Source of the DNA: Bidens hawaiensis
Taxonomy: Eukaryota; Streptophyta; Magnoliopsida; Asterales; Asteraceae
DNA length: 64,000 nt
Direction of reading: 5' to 3'
Assembly: GCA_021521415.1 (NCBI GenBank)
Contig: JAIQDT010004231.1
Location: 134,001 to 198,000, forward strand
Position 1 is the stretch's first letter. Every line of letters starts with the position of its first letter. Made by a program: the position numbers and the translations under genes. Shown in pieces: positions 1-13,548 of the stretch. Below the pieces are notes generated by a model, which was not told the DNA's origin, did not search any database, and saw only the letters and a list, made by a program, of their open reading frames with translations.

Positions 1-1133
1 CTGATAGAAGAAAGTAGATAACTTCGCCTGTGGAATATGAATTGACAGATTCCCACTTTCTTGGGATCAGTTGATTTGCCTCGAACAACGTGCAAACCCT
101 AAAACAACTCAAAATCAAATGAAAAATTCAATCCAACCGTCTAATTTTGTTGCCGGGTTATCATCGTTAAACCCCTCACTAATCAACCACACAAAGAGTT
201 CAAGCACATGAATAACAGGGAGTAAAATCTTATCATTGAACACCAAAAGTTATGAAACCACTACACCTTACCCGTAGATCTATTAAAGATTATCAAAAAG
301 TGACCGAGTCACATTAGGGTTCAGTTGGAATGAATCCTGTGCCGTCATGTGCATGAAATCGTGCATATAAGTAACTTGAATGCAATGAGCCAGACGACAA
401 TCCTATCAAGCCGTACGTGGAGAATTTGGAAGATAAAATGAGAAAAGTGACTCATGAACTCATATTTATAAGCAAAACAGTAGTGTAGGCGAAGATGTGG
501 CAATTTTGCCCACTTGCTTATGGCGAAGTTGTCTTCAGCCTTAAGCAAAAAGTTTTAAAATAAGATTCAACGTTTTTCCAATAAATCTTTAAACCTTGTT
601 ATGAAACATTTAATCCCGAGAGTACCAAACAGTAAGTAAGTGGTGAGATAAATAAATACTTCTCAATGAAGTAGGTTTAAATTCTCATTTAATGGGATCA
701 AACGTTCTAGGTTCGATAAAGGGACATGTGACGACACACACATACTTTGTAAGATCTGGTCAATCGCCTGTATCGTTGTCCACTTAAACACACGCCCTTA
801 ATACTTACTTCGAGGGATAAGACCGGACACAATTTAGATTTGTATGATCTATTGGGAGCCACAGGTACAAGCCTCGAAATCACTTTTCCATGTTTCATTA
901 TTGGTTTTACCAGACCGAGTCACCCCAATTTGATTCCAACCCCCTGATGCCTGGCCAAAAGATTTTTAATGATAGAACATTCATTTTCTTATACAAAAAT
1001 GAAATATTTTTTAAAATCAAACATTAAGGTTGAACATTGGACTTGTATGCCAAGCAATACAGACTTACATGCCTTTCATTCATGGTGTTTAAGACTTATA
1101 ATGAAGCCCCACCTCTGTAGCTCTAATATCAAT
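1..1133. other. Unassigned AT-rich stretch
   Basis: I see no gene here. Two short motifs recall the C1 copia family: a GCGAAGTTG word near 515, and a 'gagtcaccccaatttgattc' block near 917 that resembles a block in the C1 pol-to-3'ORF spacer near 20934. The stretch may therefore be decayed internal sequence of the element whose LTR follows at 1134. This is a weak inference. Confidence 0.3.
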
Positions 1134-1545
1134 TGTAGGTCCCTGGGATGGATCGCTACAAGAGATATCACAAACACAAAGGGTGCGGAATCCCTTATTT
1201 ATTTGGTTTACGAGTATTAGTATATAACGAGAACAAACCAACAAAGATTATAGCAAAAGTTTACTTGTATTGAATTATATCTCAGTATCAATCAATACAC
1301 AGTAAAGCACTTCACAAGTTCGTATGACTGGAATGAACAACTGCTAAACCCTAGGCCGAAGATATGTTTATATAACACATATCTTTGCATGCTACATAAT
1401 AGGCAAAGTTATCTTAACATCGCTTAATGTTAACTTTTCTAATCACTAAGCCATTTAACTACAAACACAAAACAAAGCATATCGTTTATTACAAACAAGA
1501 CTAACAATAAACCTATGAAGTACTGACACACCAAAATGCATCAAA
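1134..1545 (-). repeat. Diverged copia LTR related to the C1 family
   Basis: The block starts with TGTAGGTCCC, carries a 'gtgcggaatccc' core and a 'tacgagtattagtatat' stretch, and ends near 'atgcatcaaaa'. The same landmarks in the same order define the C1 LTRs (18737-19152 and 40544-40960). A degenerate primer-site-like 'ctaatatcaa' sits immediately left of it, where C1 has its PBS. I infer an old LTR of the C1 family in the same (minus) orientation, roughly 412 bp. The end points are approximate. Confidence 0.5.
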
Positions 1546-1548
1546 AAG

Positions 1549-2337
1549 TTTGAAATTGAGATATATCCGAAGTGATAATGGAATGAAATTCAAGAATAGC
1601 ATGATGGAATTCTTTTGTCTGCAACGGGGTATTCATCATGAATACAGTGCCGCGTAAGTGCCACAACAGATAATGAGTTAAGAAGACTAGCTATGTGTTG
1701 CTTAAAAACCGTAAGCCGAATCTTCAATTTATCACCTTTTGGGTGTCCTTGCACAATGTTGAAGAAATATGATGATAAATTTGAAGATAAAGAGATTGAT
1801 GGATTCTTTCTTGGGCATGCGTCACCTAAGAAAAGGGTATTTAGTTTCTCTTCTGGGTGCATAGAAGAGTGGTACCATTTTGATTGTGAAATGTACAACA
1901 CACCACCTGTCGGCAAGGGACCTAATTGGATGTTCGATTATGAAAGTTTTTTCAATTATTTCATTCCCTTGGTTGATGTTGAACATGGATATCTGATTCA
2001 TGCTTATCTTGAAGAAGAGATCTTATATAAGACGAGAACTTCTATTAATGAAGATTCTATTGCACATCATCAGCCTGAAACATCTGAAGATGTTTCAATA
2101 TCTTCTGATGATGCCGACATTGAAGATTCTTCTTCTGCTCCATTTATTAAATCTCATGATGTTTATGAGATACATGTTAAAGAATCTTCCCAACCTTTGA
2201 TTGCTGAATCAGCAGAAGAAAACGTCACTAACATGCAAGACAATGTTGAAATTCCTGAGAAGTCGACACTTAGGATTCATTCTTATCTTCCTCAGGACAA
2301 AAATATTGGTGATGTGCATGATGGAGTTCGTACGTGA
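1549..2337 (+). pseudogene. C2 integrase C-terminal part and INT-RT linker
   Basis: The first block reads as the copia integrase core around its second catalytic Asp (SDNGMKFKNSMMEFFCLQRG), matching SDNGTEFKNCLMEMFCLQKG in C1, then breaks after 'EYSA', where the catalytic Glu region should follow. From 1693 a 214-codon open frame covers the integrase tail (FGCPCTMLKKYDDKF, corresponding to FGSPCSILKTNSKF in C1) and the acidic Ser/Asp/Glu-rich linker normally found between integrase and reverse transcriptase. The His-Cys zinc finger, first catalytic Asp and protease are absent. This is a non-functional remnant. Confidence 0.8.
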
Positions 2338-2595
2338 CGTCAGGTTGCTCATGTATGCAAATATAATGCGTTGTTTTGTATTCATGCATCGGGGATCATG
2401 ACCATCACCAAGTACACTTGCTTTTTTTGTTTATCCCAGATTGAACCGTAAAGTTTTCAATGGCACTTCAAGAACCTTGTTGGGTAGAAGTGATGCAATA
2501 AGAATTGCAGTTGTTTGTATGACTGAGTGTATCGGATCTCATTGATCAACCGGCTCGGGTGAAGAAAGCGATCTCGACAAACATTGGTATTTGAA

Positions 2596-3107
2596 TGTAA
2601 AAAGGACGATCGTGGGGTAATTGTGAGAAACACAGCACGATTAGTTGTTCTAGGTTTAAACCAATAAGAAGGCATAGATTACACCAAGATATATGCTCCA
2701 GTTGCTCGACTGGAGGCTATACGTATATTTTTGGCCTACGCAGTTTTCAAGAAATTTAAACTTTATCAAATGGATGTTAAGAGTGCGTTTTTAAATGGGG
2801 ATATTCATGAGGAGGTGTATGTGAAGTAGCTTGTTGGTATTGCAGGTCCTGACTATCCCGAGCATGTTTACCGATTAAACAAGTCTCTGTAAGGTCTTCA
2901 CCAAGCCCTGAGACCTTTGTATAGCACATTAGCTGACCATCTGATCGATAGTGTTTCAAACGAGGGACTGTGGATTGTACTCTCTTTCACAAGACCGTGG
3001 AAGAAGATCTCCTTCTAGTCCAGATATATGTTGATGATATTATTTTTCGCTCACCAAACGACAAGGTGTGTAAGGACTTAGAGACATCAATGTAGACAAA
3101 GTTTGAG
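2596..3107 (+). pseudogene. C2 reverse transcriptase, N-terminal and palm remnant
   Basis: Translation gives recognisable copia RT blocks: an ARLVV segment, '[18 protein letters not shown]', '[20 protein letters not shown]' with its first catalytic Asp, and 'PDYPEHVYRLNKSL*GLHQA'. In-frame stops follow the ARLVV block, the EVYVK block and KSL. The 'MLMILFFA' stretch near 3030 is the catalytic YVDD-I-I-F region read one frame out. Several point mutations and at least one frameshift make it non-functional. Confidence 0.8.
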
Positions 3108-3989
3108 ATGAGTTCGATGGGAGAGATGAATTTTTTCTTGGGGTTGTACGTTCACCAGACTGATTCAGGTATTTTCATACATCAGACGAAGTATGTGAAT
3201 GATGTCTTGAGCCGTTTAAAGATAATTACCAAAAAAGTCCCCTCGACGCATCTTCCCGTTAGTCACAATTTGTCACCGGGCGAATTGGATGAAACCGTTG
3301 ATGCGACCCATTATCGAGCTATGATTGGTTCTCTTATGTACTCAACTACGTCACGTCTTGATATTATGTTTGCTATTTTTTTATGTGCAAGGTATCGATC
3401 GAGTTCCCGAGTGACTCATCTGGTGGTTGTTATGCGTAATTTCCACTATTTGAGGGGTAATCTTGAAATCGAGTTATGGTATCCCAAGGATAATAGTGTC
3501 GATCTTACGACTTATATAGACTCTAACTATGGGGGATGCAAGATCAACTTCAGGTCTGCCACAGCAGGATGTCAATTATTCGGAAACTAGCTTGTTTCCT
3601 GGTAGTGCAAGAAGCAGAAAACGGTCTCTACATCAAACGTCGAAGCCGTATACGTGATATCCTGGAGTTGCTGTTCACAGGTTTTGTATATCCAGCAACA
3701 CATGTGGGATTACAGTTTGAAGTTTCTTAATACTCCCATATTTATTGATAATTCTACTTCGATCAATGTCACTAAAAACCTTGTTCACCACTCGAAAGCG
3801 AAACATACTGAATTTCGATATCATTTTATCTGTGATTGTCTTGAAAAGAAAGTAATCAATGTTGAAAAGATTCACATGGATTTTCAGAAAGCTGACGTCT
3901 TAACCAAAGCATTTGACAAAATGCAATCTACTTATCTGCTTGGTTTAAAAGGTTTAAAAACTTTAAAAGAAACTCAATTGCTCGGTTAA
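3108..3989 (+). pseudogene. C2 RT thumb and RNase H remnant
   Basis: An open stretch at 3108-3590 encodes the RT C-terminus (FFLGLYVHQTDSGIFIHQTK, 'YRAMIGSLMY', 'RLDIMFAIFLCARY') and the start of RNase H ('TTYIDSNYGGC'). After a frame change, 3654-3989 encodes the RNase H tail ('IFIDNSTSINVTKNLVHHSK', 'KADVLTKAFD'), ending at the usual copia pol stop. The matching C1 blocks are in the same order at 22361 and below. The break between the two blocks removes the central RNase H residues. Confidence 0.8.
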
Positions 3990-5514
3990 TCATTTTCATT
4001 TTTGTAGAAGTTTTCATTTATTTTCTTTCTTTATGTTTTGGTTTTTAGGGGGAGAAAATTGAGAAAATCCAAAAATATTGTGATTTCTGTTTGTATAGAT
4101 AAACTTCATAAATATTCATATAATTAGAAAAGCCAAAAACATTAAAAAAATGCTCCTCATAATGAGTTTTTTTGAAGCAAATGGGGAAAATGATAATACA
4201 TTGATCACTTATATCCTATATCTAGTAAGAAATAGCAAAAAAAACTGTGTGCTTAATTGTATTAGTGCATTGGTAGGTCTTAAACAAACGAGTAAGTAAT
4301 ATTATGTGATTTAAACATAAAGTTGTCAAAATGAAAGAGGTGTTAGTCTATATCAAAGTCTTGGTGATGAAGGCAGAAATGTAATAGCTTGTCATATTCA
4401 AGCCTTATAATCAGTTTGATCACCAAAATTTGTCACAAATTAAATTGTTTAAGCTTCTAGTTAATGGTTAACACTTCAACGATGTATGGCCTTATGGCCT
4501 TAAATCCTTTATTGATGGGATGCTTCGGGTTTCCGGACTCCATTGGGTCTTTATACGGTTTCTCACATAGGTATTCATTTTAGTGAATATTATTATGCTC
4601 AAAAGGTGAACCTGCAGTTTATCTGCCAATATAATCATTAACTTGATCACGTATGTACTTCATTGTATAAATTCCCCACTGACTTGATTAAACCACGTTG
4701 TGAGTCATACATTGTCCCCTTGCTAGCGTCTTATTACCATTAAGAAATGGACCACAAGGGACATAATGTATGTAAGCCTTACAGATAAAATCGTGCATAC
4801 TCATCCATGGGAAAGGAACTCAGGGTATTTCTTGATAACGAGGGTATATCTTATAGTGAGGATTATTCGCTAGCTTGCTATTGTAGATTCTAAAATTCAA
4901 AGTATTTCGATCTGTTGATTCTATGGTTTCAGTCAAGTTGGGGTGACATGGTATAAATTAAATAATTCTGAATCGAGATTTGAGGCTGATAGTTTCTGAT
5001 ATTTTGCGCCATAATTAAAACATGAAGCATATCACAGAAATTGCTGAAAAATATTTTGTAATGCATAGGTTGACAACAATATAAATGACAGACTTATTAC
5101 CAATCATATCAGATCCAAAATATTAAACTGTGACGGACGCAATTCTTGGTCAATATGATTCATGTTTTCATAGTTTAAATTCTAGTTTTCTTTCAGTTTT
5201 GGTTTGAATATTTGAAAAATATCAAAAATATTTTTGGTTTGTTTTGATTTAAATCTTAGAGTAATCCAAAAAGATATTCTATTCTGCTTTATTTTTTATT
5301 ACCGAGCTATGCGAAATTTAAATTTGACAAAGAAAAATTTTACCCATGATTTTAAATTAAAAATGTTAATTTCAGATCCTTTAGGTAACTTTTAATTTAA
5401 TATTTATGAAAACGGCATCAAATAGTTGGTTTTGATGGTTAAATGGTTTTACCCAGTAACAATCTCATTCATCAAAGTCACTGTTTATTCTTTACTATAT
5501 TGTAACAATGAGTG
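3990..5514 (+). other. Spacer between C2 pol and its 3' ORF
   Basis: This AT-rich stretch has no supportable gene. It starts just after the pol stop with a purine block ('ttagggggagaaaattgag') near 4047. The word 'caagttggggtgac' near 4935 has a counterpart (reverse strand) in the C1 spacer near 20934, which suggests a conserved non-coding element. The rest looks like neutral decay. Confidence 0.4.
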
Positions 5515-5745
5515 TTCATTCGTAAAATTTATATAACGAATGTGTTACATTAGTTATTCATTCACATTCGCTTTTGCTCAAAAGAAATGAATGGAGGCTT
5601 ATTCGTTAAATTGTTAACGAATGAAGAACGAATGAAATATTATTCGTTCATATTTAACCAAAGAAAGGTGATTAGTTAAATGTTTAACGAATGAAGGTTC
5701 ATTCATTAATTACTTTAAACAAATGAGGCATTCGTTTTGTCTTGG
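5515..5745 (+). repeat. Cluster of AACGAAT / ATTCGTT motifs
   Basis: At least six copies of AACGAATG or its complement lie within about 230 bp, some as adjacent inverted pairs ('attcgttaaattgttaacgaatg'-like arrangement). The same word recurs at 6190-6470 and 9370-9535, on both sides of the C2 3' ORF. It could be a cis-regulatory array or the remains of a simple repeat. Confidence 0.5.
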
Positions 5746-5918
5746 TAAGTGTGATAAGAGTTTACGACATACCTAAACCACATGAGACGAATGGAACTCC
5801 ATTTCTCTAAACACTCTTTGCTCTCGAAATCCCCAAAAACAAACAAAACTCTTGCAAAATTTTTCAGGATTTTTGAGTGTAGTTTTTGTACGTTTAATCA
5901 TCTACGAGCGATCATAAG

Positions 5919-6517
5919 GTATATACAATCATAGTGATGATCTTAATTTAGATTTTGGTCCAGCTTTAAGTGCTTTCGATGGAAATTTGTTAACGGACTT
6001 AAAATGATTAAATTGGACACTCAAACTGATATTAAAACTTGATTGGATGATTTACGATTGTTATCGATGACATTTAAACAAATTTTGAGGTAAATGGTCA
6101 AGTATTGAACAAATTCTGATTTGAAATTGCACCGTTTGACTTTCTGAGTTCAAATCTATTTTGACATGACTTTGATAGTCAACAGATGCATTCATTAAAT
6201 TTCGTTTGTTTATCAAGTAAAGAATGACTCTCATTCGTGTACTATTTTATAACGAATGTACACATTCATTGACATGTTTAACGATTGGCCTCTTTCGTTG
6301 CATAATCTAACGAATTAGCATTTGTTTTACTTAACAAACGTGCAATGACTTAACGAATGTGTCCAGTCATTTTAAGTTATTAATGAATGTGTCTATTCGT
6401 TTAGAATCCTTAAATAATGAGATGTGTTTCATTCGTTATTCTTTAAAGTATAACGAACTTGGACATATTTCTTATTTTTAAAGTATAATTCAAATATTAA
6501 CTTGTTCGTTTTTGCAG
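5919..6517 (+). other. Putative intron upstream of the C2 3' ORF start
   Basis: An AAG|GTATAT donor at 5918/5919 and a pyrimidine-rich TTTTTGCAG|AA acceptor at 6517 bracket this stretch. The acceptor lies two bases before the ATG (6520) of the accessory ORF. The upstream segment 5800-5918 looks like a CA-rich 5' leader. This suggests the 3' ORF was expressed from a spliced mRNA. It is inference from splice consensus only. Confidence 0.4.
6190..6475 (+). repeat. Second AACGAAT / ATTCGTT motif cluster
   Basis: Multiple AACGAATG and CATTCGTT words lie inside the putative leader intron of the C2 3' ORF. They are of the same type as the clusters at 5515-5745 and 9370-9535. Confidence 0.45.
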
Positions 6518-6519
6518 AA

Positions 6520-9285
6520 ATGGCTGATATTCCTCAATTAACGTTCCCAAGGGTGAACAAGAACTACATGATGAACATGCACCTCAAGTTGATCAACCTG
6601 CTGAAAAACCTGAAGCACAACAAGAAGAAGTGCCTACTACAGAAGTTGTATCTGACGAGAAACACAACATCTGTGCTTTCTTAAAAGATAATTTCTTTGG
6701 GCGTACTCTGTTTGGCGGAGTTATTACATTTATGAAGTGATCAAGGATCTAACATGCTATAAATATTGATCTACCTGTCCATTATAGTATCATCAGGCCA
6801 TTCTGGGAGATGACCAAGTACGTTCAAGCAAGAATTACATTGTTGCTGAGCTATAAGACAAATAGATTATTTTTTATGTCGATGTGATTCGTATGGTATT
6901 TTGGTTTGATGAAACTATGGATGATCGGTGTGAGTTTGAACGTGAGTTGATCAACGAATTGTTTAGGAGGTTGATGTGTAAGGGAGACTTGAATAAGTCT
7001 ATGTATAACAACGAGAACTTGTGCGAGCAGTATAATTATTTATTACGCATACTTATTCATTGCCTCAGTGGATGGAATGGTGGATACGATGAGTGCAGAG
7101 TGATGATAAAATATGCATTTGTTGCAATTATATTAGACAAGCTGTTCAACTTCTCAGAAACGGTGTTCTATCATTTGAAGGAGAACTACACAACACACAA
7201 GAACAAGTTCCTAATGCATCCAAGATTTTTCCAGATGATTATCAACCACTTACAACCATATTTAGTTAAAGATCCGGAGCGGATCTTAGGATTTTAGAGC
7301 ATATGAATGAAGACTCGATGAGGAGAATTAGGGTTTACCCTGGTCAGACGAATCAAACAAAGCCACGGTTCAAGCGGTTGATTGGTCATTTAGCTCATGA
7401 AAATTATGTAGCTCCATCTGATGCTCGTTGGATCGACAAAAATTCAAATTTGGAACATGAAGGTGGTGAAGGTGGGAATGATGAAGGTGGTGATGGTGGT
7501 CCGGGAGTTGATGATGGTGGTAGTGATGCGGTGGTAGCACGTAAGCGTAAAGTGAATGGTAAGGCTATTGCGGTAGATACGCCTGAGAAAAAGATAACGC
7601 GTAGACGTTCTGGTATTGAGATACAAGAGCAAGAACAAAAAATTCCAAGGATTGTCGTGTTTGTTCCTACTGTATGTAATGTATCTACTCCACCAACACC
7701 GGTGGTAACTCTTATGACAACAACGTCAAAAAATCCACGTTTCTTGTCGATTCCTCAATCAATGTTCTCCCCGATTCCGTCCTCGCAAAAATTCTTGGCT
7801 ACTACAAGTCCAACAATTCTTGTACGTCCAATGTAGAGGCTAGATCAAATATGTCATTCCATAGACCTGCTGGTCCTATGCAGCTCATTCATTTGAATTT
7901 TTATAAGATGCCAGTACAACAACAGATGTTCCAGATGATGAACTTGCTACATCTTCAGGAAACTCAGATGACTGCTGAAGGAAATTTCAAGAGCAGATGA
8001 GGGAGAATCAAAGACAAATGACATTTTCAATATGCTCAGAATGAGAACCGGGAGTTAAAGGCCCTGGTTACTTCTTGGGAGGAGAGACTAAACAAGCTAT
8101 ATGAGATTATCCTTCAGTTGGCATGCAAAGATGATATACTCAAAAAGTTGAAGGGCAATGATGATGACAAAGATCCCGAGGCTGGAGGTCTTGATCAGCA
8201 ACTTGGCGGCGGTGCTTTATCATCCCGAGAATGTTGCAATTTAAGGGGAGTTAGATAAGCAATTACTGATGTATCACGACTCCACTAATGTGTAGCCCAT
8301 GAACTCTATCAAGGAAAATATGGTGTTGTTTGTAGATGATAAAAGGGGTGAGTTTGAGTATTGTGAATACAAATGAAATTGAAGAAAGTGAATTTGTTGA
8401 CCACTTGTTAACAAAAGAACAAATCGCATTGCTTCTTAATTTAAATGAAGATGCGGTATATGAGTTGGAGAGACAGGAGGATATTGAGGTGGAGGACAAT
8501 AAGAAGGTGAGGATTGATAAGAGTTTTCCATCTGGGAATACGTCTTTTAATTATGATGATGTTGAGGTCGAGTATGTGACAGCTGAAGAATATCCTGATT
8601 TATACACTCACTCCAACAACTCTGGCGAAGGTATTCCATTCTTCACGACTAAGCACTTTCAAGTAGTTGATAAACTTCTCAGAGACCGAATCATAAGCTT
8701 CAGATGGTATGTTTACACACAACATGTCAAAAAGGAACAAGATGATCGAGGCCTTGAGATATGTTGAACATGAAGATTATAAGCAGTCAAAGGCTCGAGA
8801 ATCAACATATCAGATGAAGAAGTTTATTGCGGTTAAGTCGGTCAAAGGTAAAATTATCTCGTGGATGTACGAACATGATCTTAAAGTATGTATTGTGAAG
8901 TGGGAGCACATAGTTCATTATTGAAAGCACATTGCTGGCGTGCTTACCATAAATATATCGATGAGATTGATCCGTGTACCGGTCGAAGGAAGCTATTACT
9001 TAATGTAAAGTCGCCGCAGATGTTGAAAAGAGTTCCTATAAAGAGTTTTCCTCAAAGTTTTTATAAGAACTTTAATAGGTGGTATATGATAACAAGACTA
9101 CTAAGGCTGTAATTGTATTGGGTACATGTTTGAAGACCTAGTTTATAAGGATTATCGATCCTATGTGGCTAATTAACTTGTCTGAGTCTGATATTGAAGT
9201 GTTATAGAAGAATTGGATCAGATGGGCGAATGTGAACGATAACGAGCAGGCTATGCAGTTCCAGAGGGTTGTACGTGTATAGTAT
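6520..9285 (+). pseudogene. C2 accessory 3' ORF, decayed
   Basis: This is a broken coding region downstream of pol, in the position where some copia elements carry an env-like gene. It starts MADIPQLTFPRV (6520). Recognisable blocks follow in changing frames: HNICAFL and 'IDLPVHYSIIRPFWEM'; a helical domain (6884-7297, 'LLRILIHCLSG', 'KLFNFSETVFYHL', 'HPRFFQMIINH'); a Gly/Asp-rich linker with basic KR clusters (7303-7836); a coiled-coil-like segment ('ENRELKALVTSWEERLNKL', about 8050); an acidic region (8336-8767); and a C-terminal domain ('KGKIISWMYEHDLKVCIVKW', 'KRVPIKSFPQSFYKNF', 'IDPMWLINLSESDIEVL', 'QRVVRV'). The last four blocks align with the C1 accessory frame (19232-20626). The N-terminal helical region matches an abundant protein family I associate with Asteraceae copia elements. 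Its function is unknown. Many stops and frameshifts make it non-functional. Confidence 0.75.
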
Positions 9286-9294
9286 TTTGTCGAG

Positions 9295-9306
9295 ACGAGG
9301 GGGAGT
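9295..9306 (+). other. C2 polypurine tract (candidate)
   Basis: The purine run 'gacgagggggag' lies shortly after the end of the C2 3' ORF, at the same relative place as the C1 tract (AAGGGGGAGTA on the minus strand). It would prime plus-strand synthesis immediately before the 3' LTR. Confidence 0.5.
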
Positions 9307-10610
<1,304 letters not shown>

Positions 10611-10950
10611 TGTAACACCCGCCAAAATTCATTGTCAAAATGTCAACTCGTAAAAGTTAATGGACCAAAGTGTAATAACCAACCTAAGAACTACACACAC
10701 ATGCACACACGATAAACTATTCCAGTTTATACAATTCTTATTTGAGCGTTTATTAAAAGTCATGATCGGTTCATATCAAAGAGTCATTTTTGTTTCTTTG
10801 GCATAAGAAATATTCACGAGCGTAAAAGGTAAAAAAATATTGAATTCTTTAAAGTGATGAGAAGAAATGTTTTGGCTAATTTCTTTGAGATTTCCTTACC
10901 ATTTTTACTATTTTTTATATACATGCATTAAAGAGATATATAACTAGACA

Positions 10951-11755
10951 TAGTGGCGGATTCAATAATTTTTTCCAATGAGTTCAATGTTTTGATGTGC
11001 TCGATTTTATAGGATTGAGCATAAAAATTTTCAGGTCGATGCGACGTTTTGGGTCAAGTAAGATTAATCACATAATAAAAATACGATAAAGTAATTAAAA
11101 AAACGTCCCCATTAAAAAACAGAGGATAATTCACATGCCTTTGCCATTGGTGTCACTTTACGAGTGGGCTGATAACCGCGTTTTTTCCTACAGTTAAATC
11201 TCCTTAAATTTTCTCTTAATTTCACAAGTCATAAGCAGATAAAGTTTCATAAACATAAATAAAAATGTTACAATCGCATACACCTTTACACTTAGAACAA
11301 TCCTATTTGTTTAATTAGGCCACATCTTCATCTTTTTTACCCATATCTAGATTCTAGATATATATGAAGCATATACCTCGGTAAGTAAATTATTAAACCA
11401 TTTTGTCCTAAATATTTAAAAAAGGCATTATCGCAATTACACATGGCTTAACCTTTGCTTGAATCTAGTTAATGTATATTCTGTTGTATGATGGAAGCTG
11501 TGATGGAGAGTGAAAGAAAGAAACCCTAAATATGTTTTGAACAAAAAATATTACAAAACATGCAACAGGAGAGAATTGAACCCGGGTATCTTCAATTACA
11601 AAGTACAACCTTAACCATTAGAGCATTTGTCCAATTTGATTATGGGTTCACTATGTATTTTATGTATGGGTTCACTTTAGTATTTTTATATGAACGTTAT
11701 ATGAAAAATCCGAAACTCAGTGGGTTCCCATGAACCCACATTAGATCTGCCCCTG
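10951..11755. mobile_element. hAT-like non-autonomous element
   Basis: The left end TAGTGGCGGATTCA and right end TAGATCTGCCCCTG are imperfect inverted repeats. They are flanked by an 8-bp target duplication (ACTAGACA at 10943-10950, TCTAGACA at 11756-11763, one mismatch). An 8-bp duplication and short CAGGGGCGGA-type termini are typical of hAT elements. The 805-bp body has no transposase-like frame. A 'gaacccgggtatcttcaatt' block near 11579 is common in such plant repeats. Confidence 0.65.
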
Positions 11756-12793
11756 TCTAGACAGTGAATGATCAGAGAATGTGATAACTAAGTCCACAAG
11801 GAAGCCTCAAATTAATCACCACAATCACCTTGAATTTCATTTAGATATGTATGCATGACATACTGTATCTTTAACTATATACATGGCATCAAAATTTAGT
11901 AATGCACTGATCAAGGTTAAACAACGATTACTCAGTCCATAGGACCAGAATTCTAGTTCTAAGATATCGTTAATAGATCAATAGGGTCAACTATGTGTAG
12001 TTTGTGTTCTCTAGAGAGAAATTGACAAAGTTTGGATAAAATTCAATAATAATATATCGGTTTGTTATATATAACATAACTTACAAAGTTTATATAATGG
12101 CAGGGGCCATTCGCCGAATCACCAGGCTTGTGGACTCCCTATTCGCCAAGCCACTCTCTGAAAGGGCAGCGAATGGCTTCCACAAAACACTCCTAATACG
12201 ATGACTAAACAATTAAACTTGTATAAAAAAAAGACCAAGCTGACTAAACCTGTATAAAAAAAATTCCCCCAATAATATTGTGGAGTTACTTAAGTAAACC
12301 GCCAACAATTATATCAATACAATATACATACATTTTGCCAAGAGAATCAGGGAGACGAAACATAGTAAAGTTGCAGTCGCAACGGTCGTTTGTTAGCGGT
12401 GGTGGTGACCGGCCAAAGTTGTGGTTGGATGACAATCAAAGTGGCGGTTTCAATCACGACAATTAACAAGTCATCTTATATGAACCGAATCATCGACATC
12501 ATAAGTGAAGTATGAAATTTATGTTTGTGTCGAGAGAAAAAGAGATAAATAGCAAGGGTGGCGGACTGCTGTCTCTAGTGCTGGATTGTCACTAAACCTT
12601 GAAGTTGTAAATCAAATAGTGACAAGTGGCGCCGAGTCACTACCCGATGAAACTATGGGTGTGCCGCTAAAGGTCCTTCGCGGCTAATGAGTCATACTTT
12701 TTGACACGTGCCAGCTGAACCGCTATATTACAGACCAACAGACCACCACCACCTTGAACTATCTGCCACGAACTCGACAAACAAGCTACAAAA

Positions 12794-12804
12794 GGGGGGG
12801 GGGG
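12794..12804 (+). repeat. Poly-G run
   Basis: Eleven consecutive G residues occur on the plus strand inside otherwise AT-rich DNA. No function is evident. Confidence 0.8.
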
Positions 12805-12964
12805 TGCTCAAATTTTATTCCTAACTAGTTCTAAACCCTCTTGTATTACATCGTAACTCATTCCAGACCCCTATGATGACCCGAAGAGTCTCCGAGCATC
12901 GAATCTTGTGCCATCAAGTTAGAGTCCTGGCCACTCCAGTGTTCCCACGTTTCATTACCCCAAA

Positions 12965-13548
12965 ACCCGACATGTAGTAGAAGTGTTTCACATTCGTTCT
13001 TAAGTATTATATTCAGAATACGTATTTTAAGGTAGGAGTTATGCTTAAGTCACTTTAATATATAGCTTTGACCATAGTCGGGGTAGCCTAACCCTTGGGA
13101 ATTCTTATATATTAAGCTTTTCATAAATAAAGGTTTATTAAATAACGTTTCTTCATGGCAAAGAGACGCAAAACGTTACATACAAAGTTATAGTCAAATG
13201 ACGTTTCTTTTTGAAGAAGAAACATAAATCTTTTTAAGAAAGACATTTCATTCCCCCGACACCCGACGTGTAGTAGAAGTGCTTCACATTCGTTCTTAAG
13301 CATTATATTCTGAGTACCTATTTTAAGGTAGGAGTTACGCTTAAGTCACTTTAATACATAGCTTAGACCATAGTCGGGGTTGTAGCCTAACCCCTGCGAC
13401 GTCTTATAAATTAAGCATTTCAAAAATAAATGTTTATTAAATCACTTTTCTTCATGGCAAAGAAATGAAAAATGCTACACACAAAGTTATAGGCAAATAA
13501 CATTTCTTCTTGAAGAAGATACTTAAATAATTTTAAGAGAGATATTTA
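12965..13548 (+). repeat. Two-copy tandem duplication, period about 296 bp
   Basis: Unit 1 starts 'acccgacatgtagtagaagt' at 12965 and unit 2 'acccgacgtgtagtagaagt' at 13261. They stay collinear through 'aggtaggagtta', 'agtcactttaata', 'catagtcggggt' and 'cttcatggcaaagaa'. Scattered substitutions show that the duplication is old. It lies in the presumed gypsy LTR. Confidence 0.85.

Noticed and set aside
12106..12177. Inverted GCCATTCGC / GCGAATGGC pair
   Set aside because: Only 9-bp arms with a 50-bp loop; expected by chance at this scale.
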